DNA of 64,000 nt, from positions 33,712 to 97,711 of the forward strand of contig NZ_JAGFNZ010000007.1 in NCBI RefSeq assembly GCF_019448085.1. Reading direction: 5' to 3'. Each line of letters starts with the position of its first letter. The stretch's first letter is position 1. The notes beneath the pieces were generated by a model. That model was not told the DNA's origin. It did no database searches and saw nothing but the letters and a program-made list of their open reading frames with translations. The stretch comes from Caproiciproducens faecalis. Its GTDB lineage: Bacteria > Bacillota > Clostridia > Oscillospirales > Acutalibacteraceae. Made by a program: the position numbers and the translations under genes. Positions 35,323 through 43,363 of this stretch are shown in pieces.

Positions 35323-37350
35323 ATGGATAAGTACACAGGCAAACGGCTCGACGGACGCTATGAAATACATGAACTGATCGGAACCGGCGGAATGGCGCTG
35401 GTTTACCGCGCGTATGACACGATTGATGACCGTACGGTTGCAATCAAAATACTCAAGGATGAGTTTTTGGGAAACGACGAGTTTATTCGGCGCTTTAAAA
35501 ATGAGTCCAAGGCAATTGCAGTGTTATCCCACCCTAATATTGTAAAAGTCTACGATGTCAGCTTTGGTGACAGAATTCAGTATATTGTCGAAGAATACAT
35601 TGACGGGATTACATTAAAAGAATATTTGGATCAGCAGAAGGAAATAAAATGGAAAGAAGCTATCCATTTTACCGTTCAGATTTTGCGCGCGCTTCAGCAT
35701 GCGCATGAAAAAGGCATTGTTCACCGTGACATTAAGCCGCAGAACATTATGCTGTTGCAGGACGGCACCATTAAAGTGACCGATTTCGGGATTGCCCGCT
35801 TTTCCCGCAGTGAAACGCGTACAATGACGGATAAGGCAATCGGCTCCGTTCATTACATTGCGCCGGAACAGGCTAGGGGAGATCTGACCGATGAAAAGGC
35901 GGATATCTACTCCGTAGGCGTTATGCTTTACGAGATGATTACGGGGCGACTGCCGTTTGAAGCGGACAGTGCGGTTTCCGTTGCCATTATGCAGCTGCAG
36001 GCCGATCCAAAGCCCCCAAAAGAAATCAATCCTTCCGTGCCGGACGGCCTGGAGGAAATCACTCTGAAGGCAATGCAGAAAAACCCTACGCAGCGTTACC
36101 AGTCTGCAGCGGAAATGCTTCGCGATATTGAAGCTTTTCGGAGAAACCCCAGTATCAGTTTTCAGTACAAATATTTTATTGATGAGAAGCCAACCAAATA
36201 TATTGACGCCATTAACACAGTAAAGGGAGCGGAACCTCCCGCCTACAATGATAATTATGAATATGAGGAAGAACCGGCCAGAACTCCTAAAAAGAAGAAG
36301 CGGTCTACTGCTTCCTTGATAATTGCCGGAATCGCTTCAGCGTTTCTCATTGTGGTAATCGGTTTTGGCATTGCCGCGCTGTTTCACAGCTGCAGCAGCG
36401 GAGTCGGAAACGTAGTCCTGCCGGATTTTGCGGGAAAAACCTTCGATGAGGTCAAGGCCGAAACAAAGGACAACGATCAGTACAAGAATCTGACCTTTGT
36501 TACTGAAACGAAAAATGATGCGACGCAAAAGACTGGGGTTGTTCTGAGTCAGAATCCGAAAGCCGGAACAACCGTAAAAGCCAATGCTGAAATTACACTT
36601 ACCATTAACGCCGGCGGCAAACCGGTTTCCGTTCCGGATCTTTCCAACAAGACACAGGAAGAAGCGATTGCCGATCTGGAAAAGGTGAACCTGCTGTATG
36701 AGATTCTGCCGGTTGTAGATGACAAAACCGAAAAGGGTTATGTCAGAGACACCGACCCGATTGCCGGAACTCAGGTAACGGAGGGAACTAAGATTAAGGT
36801 TTACGTCAGTACCGGCAGCGAAGATGAAAAAGTCGCCGTTCCTGCCGTTATTGATAAAAATATAGAGGCTGCCAAAGCGGAAATTTCTTCGGCAGGCTTG
36901 ACCGTCGGTGATATCACCACAAAGGATGACAGCAATAAAGCCAAGGACGTAGTTATTGAAACAAACCCGCTGCCCGGTGTACAGGTTGCAAAGGGAAGTA
37001 CAGTGTCCATCGTTGTAAGTTCCGGTAAAAAGTCGGAAAAGGCCATTGATGTATTTGTTCAGCTGCCGAAAGAGGTTTCTCACGACATTAATCTGAAAGC
37101 CTATCTCGGTAACGAGCTAAAGACGGAAAAAACAGTCAATCCGTCCTATAATGACGTCTGCCAGCTCACTTTCAACGGAACAAGCGGCAAGCAGCAGCTG
37201 ATTATTCAGCTGGACGGAAGCAAGTACAAAGTCTTTACGCTGGACTTTGACGCGGGAACTTCCGCAGAAAACGAAAGTTATCCATACAATAATGCCAGCA
37301 GCGGGGGCAGCAGTGAAATCCCAAGCGGCGGCATTACGCCTTCTGACTGA
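35323..37350 (+). CDS. prkC: Serine/threonine protein kinase with PASTA domains (PrkC/PknB)
   Basis: 675-residue membrane sensor kinase. Kinase domain about 12-270: GTGGMALVYRA loop, Lys42, HRDIKPQN near 134, DFG near 154, and APEQ. A basic juxtamembrane stretch leads to a transmembrane helix at about 331-353. Three PASTA repeats (about 364-431, 434-497, 502-568) bind muropeptides in the family; in Bacillus PrkC triggers spore germination. After the PASTA repeats comes an uncharacterised about 75-residue beta-rich region and a Ser/Gly/Asn-rich tail. The ATG follows AGGAGTTG and prpC. Confidence 0.95.
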   Translation: MDKYTGKRLDGRYEIHELIGTGGMALVYRAYDTIDDRTVAIKILKDEFLGNDEFIRRFKNESKAIAVLSHPNIVKVYDVSFGDRIQYIVEEYIDGITLKEYLDQQKEIKWKEAIHFTVQILRALQHAHEKGIVHRDIKPQNIMLLQDGTIKVTDFGIARFSRSETRTMTDKAIGSVHYIAPEQARGDLTDEKADIYSVGVMLYEMITGRLPFEADSAVSVAIMQLQADPKPPKEINPSVPDGLEEITLKAMQKNPTQRYQSAAEMLRDIEAFRRNPSISFQYKYFIDEKPTKYIDAINTVKGAEPPAYNDNYEYEEEPARTPKKKKRSTASLIIAGIASAFLIVVIGFGIAALFHSCSSGVGNVVLPDFAGKTFDEVKAETKDNDQYKNLTFVTETKNDATQKTGVVLSQNPKAGTTVKANAEITLTINAGGKPVSVPDLSNKTQEEAIADLEKVNLLYEILPVVDDKTEKGYVRDTDPIAGTQVTEGTKIKVYVSTGSEDEKVAVPAVIDKNIEAAKAEISSAGLTVGDITTKDDSNKAKDVVIETNPLPGVQVAKGSTVSIVVSSGKKSEKAIDVFVQLPKEVSHDINLKAYLGNELKTEKTVNPSYNDVCQLTFNGTSGKQQLIIQLDGSKYKVFTLDFDAGTSAENESYPYNNASSGGSSEIPSGGITPSD

Positions 37351-38243
37351 TGAGTATGGATAAGATAAACGGTACCATTGTAAAAGGTATCGGCGGCTTC
37401 TACTATGTGGAGGCCGCCGATACGCTGTATGAGTGCAAAGCAAGAGGCGTTTTCCGGAAAAATAAAGTGACCCCTTTTGTCGGCGACCATGTCACTGTCA
37501 GTCTTGAAAAAGACGGGACATGCACCATTGAGGAAATTCTTCTTCGAAAGAACTCTTTGGTTCGTCCTCCGGTTGCAAACATTGACCAACTGATCATTGT
37601 TGTGTCGATCTGCGACCCTTCTCCCAGTACTTTGATTATCGATAAAACCATTGCTGCGGCTGAAGATAAGGGAATAGAACCTGTTATTGTTATTTCCAAA
37701 AGTGATTTAAAGGACTGTCAGTGGCTCATTGATATTTATCAGACAACAGGGATTCCGCTGCTTACCATCTCTTCGGCAACGGGAGAGGGAGTCGAAGAGG
37801 TAGTGAAGCTTTTGGATGGAAAAATCTCGGCCTTTACCGGAAATTCCGGGGTCGGAAAGTCTTCACTTCTAAACAGAATTGACTCACGTTTCCATCTTCA
37901 AACCGGAGAAATCAGCCAGAAGCTGGGCCGCGGCCGTCACACCACCAGACAGGTTGAATTTTTAAAGCTCGGAGAAAACACCTATGTCGCGGATACACCC
38001 GGCTTTTCTTCCATCAGCGTTGAACGGTATGATCTGGTGAAAAAAGAAAATCTTCAGTATTGCTTCCGGGAATTTGAGCCCTATCTGAATCAGTGTAAAT
38101 TCGTATCCTGCTCACACACCTGTGAAAAGGGATGTGCGGTTTTGAAAGCAGTTGAGGAGGGTGTTATCAGCAAATCCCGTCATGAAAGCTATCTTGCTAT
38201 GTACAATGAAGTTAAAGATCTGAAAGAATGGAATATGAAATGA
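37350..38243 (+). CDS. rsgA: Small ribosomal subunit biogenesis GTPase RsgA
   Basis: Circularly permuted GTPase acting in 30S maturation. 297 residues: N-terminal OB-fold (1-65), then the permuted G-domain with VISKSDL (G4) ahead of GNSGVGKSSLLNRI (G1, near residue 165) and DTPGFSS (G3). The C-terminal zinc motif is CKFVSCSHTCEKGCAV near 250. It begins at the base ending the prkC stop codon. Bacillus has rpe between rsgA and thiN; here thiN overlaps rsgA directly. Confidence 0.95.
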   Translation: MSMDKINGTIVKGIGGFYYVEAADTLYECKARGVFRKNKVTPFVGDHVTVSLEKDGTCTIEEILLRKNSLVRPPVANIDQLIIVVSICDPSPSTLIIDKTIAAAEDKGIEPVIVISKSDLKDCQWLIDIYQTTGIPLLTISSATGEGVEEVVKLLDGKISAFTGNSGVGKSSLLNRIDSRFHLQTGEISQKLGRGRHTTRQVEFLKLGENTYVADTPGFSSISVERYDLVKKENLQYCFREFEPYLNQCKFVSCSHTCEKGCAVLKAVEEGVISKSRHESYLAMYNEVKDLKEWNMK

Positions 38244-38863
38244 AAAAATGTGTGATTATTGGTTCGGCGCCCTGCGAATACGGCTGTGTATTGGAAGAAA
38301 TCGATCAGGATGATTCTTTTATTATCTGTGCTGACGGCGGTCTGGATGTGGCTCTGGAACATCATCTTACACCCAATCTGCTTATCGGCGACTTTGACTC
38401 TGTGAAAAATGAACTGCCGTACGGTCTGGAAGCAATTCGGCTGCACAGGGAAAAAGATGATACCGATATGATGGCGGCCATCAAGGAAGCAATCAAACGG
38501 GGATATCGTGATTTTACGCTTTTCGGTGCTTTGGGCGGACGGATCGATCATTCTTATTCGAATTTTTGCTCACTGCAGTACCTTACTTCGCAGGGCTGTA
38601 AAGGAGTGATTGTGGATAAAGACTGCAAGGTCTTTCTTCTTTCGGGCGGTAAGCTGACGTTAAGCGGCCTGAAAGGTAGGACCATTTCCGTTTTTCCTTT
38701 TGGCGTAGGATTCTGCACGGTAAGTTACGAAGGAATGAAATATCCACTCCGGGAAGCGTCCATTTCCTCTGGCAATCCAATTGGTGTCAGCAATGTCATC
38801 ATGGAGGAGCAGGCGCAGATTTTTGTTCACAGTGGAAATGCCCTGATTTTTTTGCTGTCATAA
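38240..38863 (+). CDS. thiN: Thiamine pyrophosphokinase
   Basis: Converts thiamine to thiamine pyrophosphate. I choose ATG 38240, which forms an ATGA overlap with the rsgA stop (207 aa, starting MKKCVIIGSAP); ATG 38228 is possible. Family features: ICADGGLDVA, IGDFDSV near residue 55, KDDTDMMAAIKEAI near 75, and LGGRIDHSYSN near 97. The C-terminal beta domain has SIHSS-type ASISSGNPIGVSN. In B. subtilis thiN is followed by spoVM and rpmB. Here it is followed by a Cys-rich microprotein and then spoVM. Confidence 0.92.
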   Translation: MKKCVIIGSAPCEYGCVLEEIDQDDSFIICADGGLDVALEHHLTPNLLIGDFDSVKNELPYGLEAIRLHREKDDTDMMAAIKEAIKRGYRDFTLFGALGGRIDHSYSNFCSLQYLTSQGCKGVIVDKDCKVFLLSGGKLTLSGLKGRTISVFPFGVGFCTVSYEGMKYPLREASISSGNPIGVSNVIMEEQAQIFVHSGNALIFLLS

Positions 38864-38947
38864 GGGAACCAAAGAAACGATCGCTGAATATAATGTGATA
38901 AGACAGAAGAAATACAGTCTTATTCTTATATAATGGCGGTGAGCTGG

Positions 38948-39103
38948 ATGTGGCAACGAAATAACTGCTGCACTGCTAAGTGTGCTGTCGCATTTGGGCT
39001 AGGGCTGGCTGCCTCTTGTTTTTGCCCAACGGGATTAATCCTGTTTATAGTAGCGACCATATTGGTCATATTGGGACTCACACTTTTAAGGTGTGGAACA
39101 TAA
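38948..39103 (+). CDS. 51-aa cysteine-rich membrane microprotein, unknown function
   Basis: Small reading frame too short for most gene callers. ATG 38948 has GGTGAG 4 bases upstream. An alternative in-frame ATG at 38933 would add five residues. The protein begins MWQRNNCCTAKCA, with six of its seven Cys in the first 26 residues (pairs CC, C, CFC). A hydrophobic stretch from about 14 to 47 (FGLGLAASCFCPTGLILFIV) then a short basic end (LLRCGT) follow. The first helix could form a hairpin broken at CPTG. It lies between thiN and spoVM, 15 bases before the latter's start. It is not recognised as a named family. The codon pattern, start signal and placement suggest a real gene, possibly a spore-envelope or forespore-membrane peptide (inference). 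Confidence 0.6.
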   Translation: MWQRNNCCTAKCAVAFGLGLAASCFCPTGLILFIVATILVILGLTLLRCGT

Positions 39104-39118
39104 TGGGAGGTCTGTGAG

Positions 39119-39199
39119 ATGAAAGTAGTCGTTTTGAAGAGTTCGAAATTTTTAGGATTTGTATTACGGAAGTTTTTTAACATAAAAAAAGAATATTAA
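39119..39199 (+). CDS. spoVM: Stage V sporulation protein SpoVM (26-aa membrane-curvature peptide)
   Basis: The 26 codons give a peptide of exactly the SpoVM length. Against Bacillus subtilis SpoVM it keeps Met1, Lys2, Lys7, Lys10-Phe11-Leu12-Gly13 and Arg17, in an amphipathic basic helix ending in IKKEY. The helix-breaking Pro9 of Bacillus is Ser here. A TGGGAGG site lies 7 bases upstream. The context is diagnostic: prpC-prkC-rsgA-thiN precede it as in Bacillus, and spoIVA, whose product SpoVM anchors to the forespore outer membrane, is 1.7 kb downstream. A terminator follows at 39209. It is too short for standard gene calling and easily missed. Confidence 0.85.
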   Translation: MKVVVLKSSKFLGFVLRKFFNIKKEY

Positions 39200-39208
39200 A
39201 AATGGATG

Positions 39209-39237
39209 CCGGCTGCTGATGCAGCCGGTAATTTTTT
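39209..39237 (+). terminator. Rho-independent terminator after spoVM
   Basis: An 8-bp GC-rich stem CCGGCTGC/GCAGCCGG (39209-39216, 39221-39228), TGAT loop, then TAATTTTTT. Confidence 0.88.
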
Positions 39238-39308
39238 ATGCGAATGCGCATAAACCGTACAAGATTAGAATAACAATTAGGTAGAAACAGGAAAAGGAGA
39301 GAACCTTT

Positions 39309-40844
39309 ATGGATTATATGCTTAACCGTGAGGCATTGGCCACCAGCGAAGTGATTTATGATGGCTGCCAGGAGCAGCCGGTGGATCTCGACATCAGCCT
39401 GCCTGACTACTGCCCCGATATACAAAGAATTCTAAAATGTCAGGTTTATCCGCACATTACCTCCAGAGGCATTACCGGGGACAGACTGGAGCTGGAGGGC
39501 AACTACACCGTAAAAATTCTCTATCTTGACTCCGGTGGCATGGCTGTACACTGCTATGAAAGCAACCAGTCATTCTCCGCGGCTATCACCTTGAAGCAAA
39601 GCGCCGACAACGCGCAGATCTTTGCATTCACAAGGGTGGAATATATCAACTGCCGTGCGACCAGTCCCCGTCGTCTGGACATACACGGTTCTTTTTCCGC
39701 ATGCGCAAAAGTGATTGTACAGGCAGAAAACGAAGTGATTTCCAACATTGACGGTGAAGGGGTGGAAGAGCAGAAAAACACCCTGTCACTGAATAAGATG
39801 GTGGGCGCTTCTCAGCAGCAGTTCACCGTGGAAGAGGTGCTGGAACTTGGGCAGGGCAAACCTCCTGCGGATAATCTGATTCGCTCCGATGCGTTTGCCG
39901 TGCTTCAGGACTACACTCCTGTCGCAAACAAGCTGATGGTAAAAGGTGAAGTATGCATAAAATTCGTATATTCCACAGCCGATAACGAATCTGCGCTGGA
40001 AGTAATGGAATACGCGCTCCCGTTCAATGAAATGATTGACTGTGAGGGAGTAACCGAAAACTGTATTTTTAATATTCAGCTGAATGTGGTCGGAATAGAA
40101 GCACAGATCAAAAACGATTATTCCGGTGACCAGACTTACTTTGATGTTCAGGTCAAAGTATTTGCCAACGCGGCGGCGTACCAGAATACCGATGTCACGA
40201 TGGTTACGGACGCTTATTCCAAGGAGTACGATCTGAATATCAGCTCCAAGCAGAAAAATATAGACAATGCTGTTGAATTTACCAGTGATACCGATATCCA
40301 TAAGGGCTCTCTGGCACTGGAGGATATCCAGATCTCCAAAATTATTGATATCTGGAATGAAATGAGCACCGTTTCCGCCGATTCTGCCAACGGGCAGATC
40401 AATTATAAAGGCAAGTTTAACGTCTGTGTGCTTGCTCTTAACCCTGACAAGAAACCGATCTATTTTGAACGGTTGATGGATTTTGAGTATGCCCGTCCGT
40501 ATCAGGCAAAAGCAGACAATATCAAATGCAATGCTTCCATGTATGTGGCAGGCATCAGCTACCGGATTACAGGCGGCGGAATTGATCTGAAGGTTGAACT
40601 GAGGCTGAGCGCAGCAGTGTACAGCCAATACAGCCTGAAACTGATTACCGATGTCGCAGCAGATGAAACCAAACCCAGGGCACAGGATAAATCCGCGGCA
40701 TTAAGCATTTATTATGCCGATGCGGGAGAAAGTTTATGGAATATCGCCCGCGAATACTGCACCTCAGTCAATGCGATTAAACTGGAAAACGATTTAACCG
40801 GTGATTTCGTTGAGAACAGGGGGATGCTGCTGATTCCTATGTAA
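39309..40844 (+). CDS. SPOCS (DUF3794) and LysM domain spore-envelope protein
   Basis: 511-residue protein. The bulk consists of DUF3794/SPOCS-type beta domains: motifs QEQPVDLDISLPDYCPDIQRIL near residue 20 and repeats such as VKVDxxx-type strands around 200-420. The C-terminal about 45 residues are a LysM module (YYADAGESLWNIAREYCTS...IKLENDL...LLIPM) that would bind cortex peptidoglycan. This combination resembles the SafA/SpoVID type of coat-cortex linker, though it is not orthologous by sequence that I can show. AAGGAGAG precedes the ATG. It is 59 bases upstream of spoIVA, supporting a spore-coat role. Confidence 0.85.
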   Translation: MDYMLNREALATSEVIYDGCQEQPVDLDISLPDYCPDIQRILKCQVYPHITSRGITGDRLELEGNYTVKILYLDSGGMAVHCYESNQSFSAAITLKQSADNAQIFAFTRVEYINCRATSPRRLDIHGSFSACAKVIVQAENEVISNIDGEGVEEQKNTLSLNKMVGASQQQFTVEEVLELGQGKPPADNLIRSDAFAVLQDYTPVANKLMVKGEVCIKFVYSTADNESALEVMEYALPFNEMIDCEGVTENCIFNIQLNVVGIEAQIKNDYSGDQTYFDVQVKVFANAAAYQNTDVTMVTDAYSKEYDLNISSKQKNIDNAVEFTSDTDIHKGSLALEDIQISKIIDIWNEMSTVSADSANGQINYKGKFNVCVLALNPDKKPIYFERLMDFEYARPYQAKADNIKCNASMYVAGISYRITGGGIDLKVELRLSAAVYSQYSLKLITDVAADETKPRAQDKSAALSIYYADAGESLWNIAREYCTSVNAIKLENDLTGDFVENRGMLLIPM

Positions 40845-40903
40845 GGTTTCCTTGAGAGACATTCGCAATAAAATTAAATTTCTCTGCCTGAGGGGGAGGT
40901 AAA

Positions 40904-42382
40904 ATGGAAGACCGCAATATTTACAGTGATATTTCTCAGCGTACGAACGGCGATATTTATATTGGGGTGGTCGGACCGGTAAGAACCGGAAAATCCACTT
41001 TTATTAAGAAATTCATGGATACCATCGTCGTTCCGAACATGGATTCCAGCTACAGGCGTGACCGTGCAATTGATGAAATGCCGCAGTCCGCCGCAGGACG
41101 TACCATCATGACGACGGAGCCGAAGTTTATTCCGGAGCAGGCCGTCAAAGTGAAGGTGGATGACAGTGCGACTTTTTCGGTACGCATGATTGACTGTGTT
41201 GGTTATATTGTCCCCAGCGCGCTTGGATACATAGAAAACGACCAGCCGCGTATGGTGATGACTCCATGGTATGACGAACCAATCCCCTTTAATATGGCTG
41301 CCGAAATCGGCACCAAAAAAGTCATTACGGAGCATTCGACCATTGGTCTGGTTGTTACGACGGACGGAAGTATCAGCGATATTCCGAGGGCGGAATATGA
41401 AGAGGCGGAGGAAAGGGTTGTCAAAGAGCTGAAGGAAATCAACAAACCTTTCATTGTTCTGCTGAACAGTACCGCGCCGGAGTCCAATTCTGCCATGTCG
41501 ATGGCCGCACAGATGCAGGATAAATACAGAGTGCCTGTGGTTGCGGTCAACTGTCTTGAAATGGAAGAGAGACAAATCCGCGATATTCTTTCCAAGGTCC
41601 TGTTTGAATTTCCTGTCAAGGCCATTAAAGTCGATATGCCGCGCTGGCTTTCCAGCCTTGAAAAAAAGCACTGGCTGCGCTCGGCTGTTTTCGGTACGAT
41701 TCAAAACTCAGCATCCAAAATTTCGCGTGTTCGCGAAGTTGGGACCATTATTAATGACATCAATCAGTGTGAGTATGTCAGTGGAGCAAAGACGGAGCTG
41801 ATTGATCTGGGAACCGGAAACGCGCGTATTTCCGTAAGTCTACAGCCAAATTTGTTCTATAAGATTCTGGGCGAAAAAACCGGTATTGATATCCAGGACG
41901 AAGGCGGACTTTTGGACAGTATTCTCGGCCTGGCAAAAATCAGGGATCAATTCAATAAAATCAAAGACGCCTATCAGGATGTTCTGGATACCGGCTACGG
42001 AATTGTGATGCCGGACATTGAAGAGCTTACGCTTGACGAGCCGGAAATCATCAAACAGGGTGGAAAGTACGGGGTACGCTTAAAAGCAGCCGCGCCTTCC
42101 ATCCATATGATGAGAACCAAGATCACAACGGAGCTGACACCGATTGTCGGTTCCGAACAGCAATCACAGGACTTGATTATGTATATGCTGAAAGAGTTTG
42201 AAGAAAGTCCTTCCAAAATCTGGGAGTCCAACATCTTCGGTAAGAGCCTGCATGAGCTTGTTAATGAGGGACTGCACAACAAGCTGTACAGAATGCCTAC
42301 GGACGCACGGGATAAGGTGCGCGAGACCATTGAGCGGATTATCAATGAGGGCTGCAACGGCTTGATTTGCATTATCCTATAG
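40904..42382 (+). CDS. spoIVA: Stage IV sporulation protein A (coat morphogenetic ATPase)
   Basis: 492-residue ATPase that polymerises into the coat basement layer on the forespore surface. It has the TRAFAC-type P-loop GPVRTGKS at residues 24-31, PKFIPEQAVKV and MIDCVGYIVPSALGY near 95-110, and TDGSISDIPRAEYEEAEERVV near 150. The C-terminal anchoring region ends CNGLICIIL, close to the Bacillus C-terminus that contacts SpoVM. The length matches the family. AGGGGGAGG precedes the ATG. The SpoIVA-SpoVM partners lie within 2 kb of each other. Confidence 0.97.
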   Translation: MEDRNIYSDISQRTNGDIYIGVVGPVRTGKSTFIKKFMDTIVVPNMDSSYRRDRAIDEMPQSAAGRTIMTTEPKFIPEQAVKVKVDDSATFSVRMIDCVGYIVPSALGYIENDQPRMVMTPWYDEPIPFNMAAEIGTKKVITEHSTIGLVVTTDGSISDIPRAEYEEAEERVVKELKEINKPFIVLLNSTAPESNSAMSMAAQMQDKYRVPVVAVNCLEMEERQIRDILSKVLFEFPVKAIKVDMPRWLSSLEKKHWLRSAVFGTIQNSASKISRVREVGTIINDINQCEYVSGAKTELIDLGTGNARISVSLQPNLFYKILGEKTGIDIQDEGGLLDSILGLAKIRDQFNKIKDAYQDVLDTGYGIVMPDIEELTLDEPEIIKQGGKYGVRLKAAAPSIHMMRTKITTELTPIVGSEQQSQDLIMYMLKEFEESPSKIWESNIFGKSLHELVNEGLHNKLYRMPTDARDKVRETIERIINEGCNGLICIIL

Positions 42383-42390
42383 TAAGCAAT

Positions 42391-42435
42391 AAAAAATGCG
42401 ATTCGGTTTGAAAATAAACCGAATCGCATTTTTTT
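42391..42435. terminator. Strong (potentially bidirectional) terminator after spoIVA
   Basis: A 19-bp perfect inverted repeat (42391-42409, 42416-42434) with a 6-base loop, flanked by an A-run on the left and a T-run on the right. It ends the spoIVA transcript and insulates the nfnAB promoter that begins 2 bases later. Confidence 0.9.
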
Positions 42436-42436
42436 A

Positions 42437-42476
42437 TTGATAAATTTGCTACAAGCCTTTATAATAATAAAAGGCT
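42437..42476 (+). promoter_or_regulatory. nfnAB promoter with overlapping inverted repeat
   Basis: TTGATA (42437-42442), 17-base spacer, perfect TATAAT (42460-42465). A 7-bp inverted repeat AGCCTTT-N9-AAAGGCT (42454-42460, 42470-42476) straddles the -10 box, so a repressor bound there would block the polymerase. Alternatively it forms a weak hairpin in the leader. Confidence 0.65.
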
Positions 42477-42511
42477 ATATTTTTACTACTCGTTAGAGAA
42501 AAGGGAGTGTA

Positions 42512-43363
42512 ATGATGTTTACAATTGTCGAAAAACGTATTTTGAATGATTCTATGACTTTAATGGCGGTTGAAGCGCCATATATTGCAAAAAAGGCGAA
42601 AGCCGGTCAGTTCATTATCCTGCGGGTCAATGAATTCGGGGAGAGAATTCCTCTGACAGTAGCGGATTATGACCGTGAAAAGGGAACGATCACGATCATT
42701 TACCAGAAGGTTGGGAAGACTACCCTGATGCTGGATCAGCTGAATGTCGGCGACGCGATACTGGATTTCATTGGTCCTTTGGGAAAAGCAACCGAGCTGG
42801 AAGGCTATAAAAAAGTTGCGGTCATCGGCGGAGGCGCGGGCTGCGCGATTGCGTATCCGCAGGCAAAAGCACTGCACAACATGGGCGCAAAGGTGGATAT
42901 GATTGCCGGATTCCGAAATAAAGATATTATTATTCTCGAGGACGAAATGAAGGCGGTAAGCGACCATTTGATTCTTACCACAGACGACGGTTCCAACGGA
43001 AACAAAGGTTTTGTTACCGACGCTCTGCGCAAAAATATTGAGGACGGGGCCAATTATGATCTGGTGATTGCAATCGGGCCGCTTGTCATGATGCGCGCTG
43101 TCTGCAACCTGACGAAAGAGTATCATATCAAAACGCTAATCAGCATGAACCCGATTATGATCGACGGAACCGGCATGTGCGGCGGATGCAGACTGACGGT
43201 CGGTGGAAAAACTAAATTCGCCTGTGTGGACGGGCCGGATTTTGACGGTCATGAAGTGGATTTTGACGAGGCGATCAAACGCTCTAGAACCTATTTTGAC
43301 GCGGAAAAAGAAGCAACACACGAATACAACTGTCACTTAATGGAGGGTGCAAAAAATGCCTAA
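42512..43363 (+). CDS. nfnA: NADH-dependent ferredoxin:NADP+ oxidoreductase subunit A (FAD/NAD-binding, [2Fe-2S])
   Basis: 283-residue small subunit of the electron-bifurcating NfnAB complex, also annotated as sulfide dehydrogenase or ferredoxin-NADP reductase subunit alpha. An FNR-like FAD domain (GQFIILRVNEFGERIPLTVAD) and NAD domain (VAVIGGGAGCAIAYPQAKAL near residue 108) precede a C-terminal cysteine cluster, DGTGMCGGCRLTVGG...FACVDGPDFDGH, for the [2Fe-2S] centre. AGGGAGTG precedes two adjacent ATGs (42512 and 42515). nfnB begins 8 bases before its end. The protein balances NADH, NADPH and reduced ferredoxin pools. Confidence 0.88.
   Translation: MMFTIVEKRILNDSMTLMAVEAPYIAKKAKAGQFIILRVNEFGERIPLTVADYDREKGTITIIYQKVGKTTLMLDQLNVGDAILDFIGPLGKATELEGYKKVAVIGGGAGCAIAYPQAKALHNMGAKVDMIAGFRNKDIIILEDEMKAVSDHLILTTDDGSNGNKGFVTDALRKNIEDGANYDLVIAIGPLVMMRAVCNLTKEYHIKTLISMNPIMIDGTGMCGGCRLTVGGKTKFACVDGPDFDGHEVDFDEAIKRSRTYFDAEKEATHEYNCHLMEGAKNA

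Noticed and set aside
38887..38918. SigE promoter upstream of the Cys-rich microprotein
   Set aside because: GAATATA and AATACAGT resemble the two boxes but are 18 bases apart instead of about 14.
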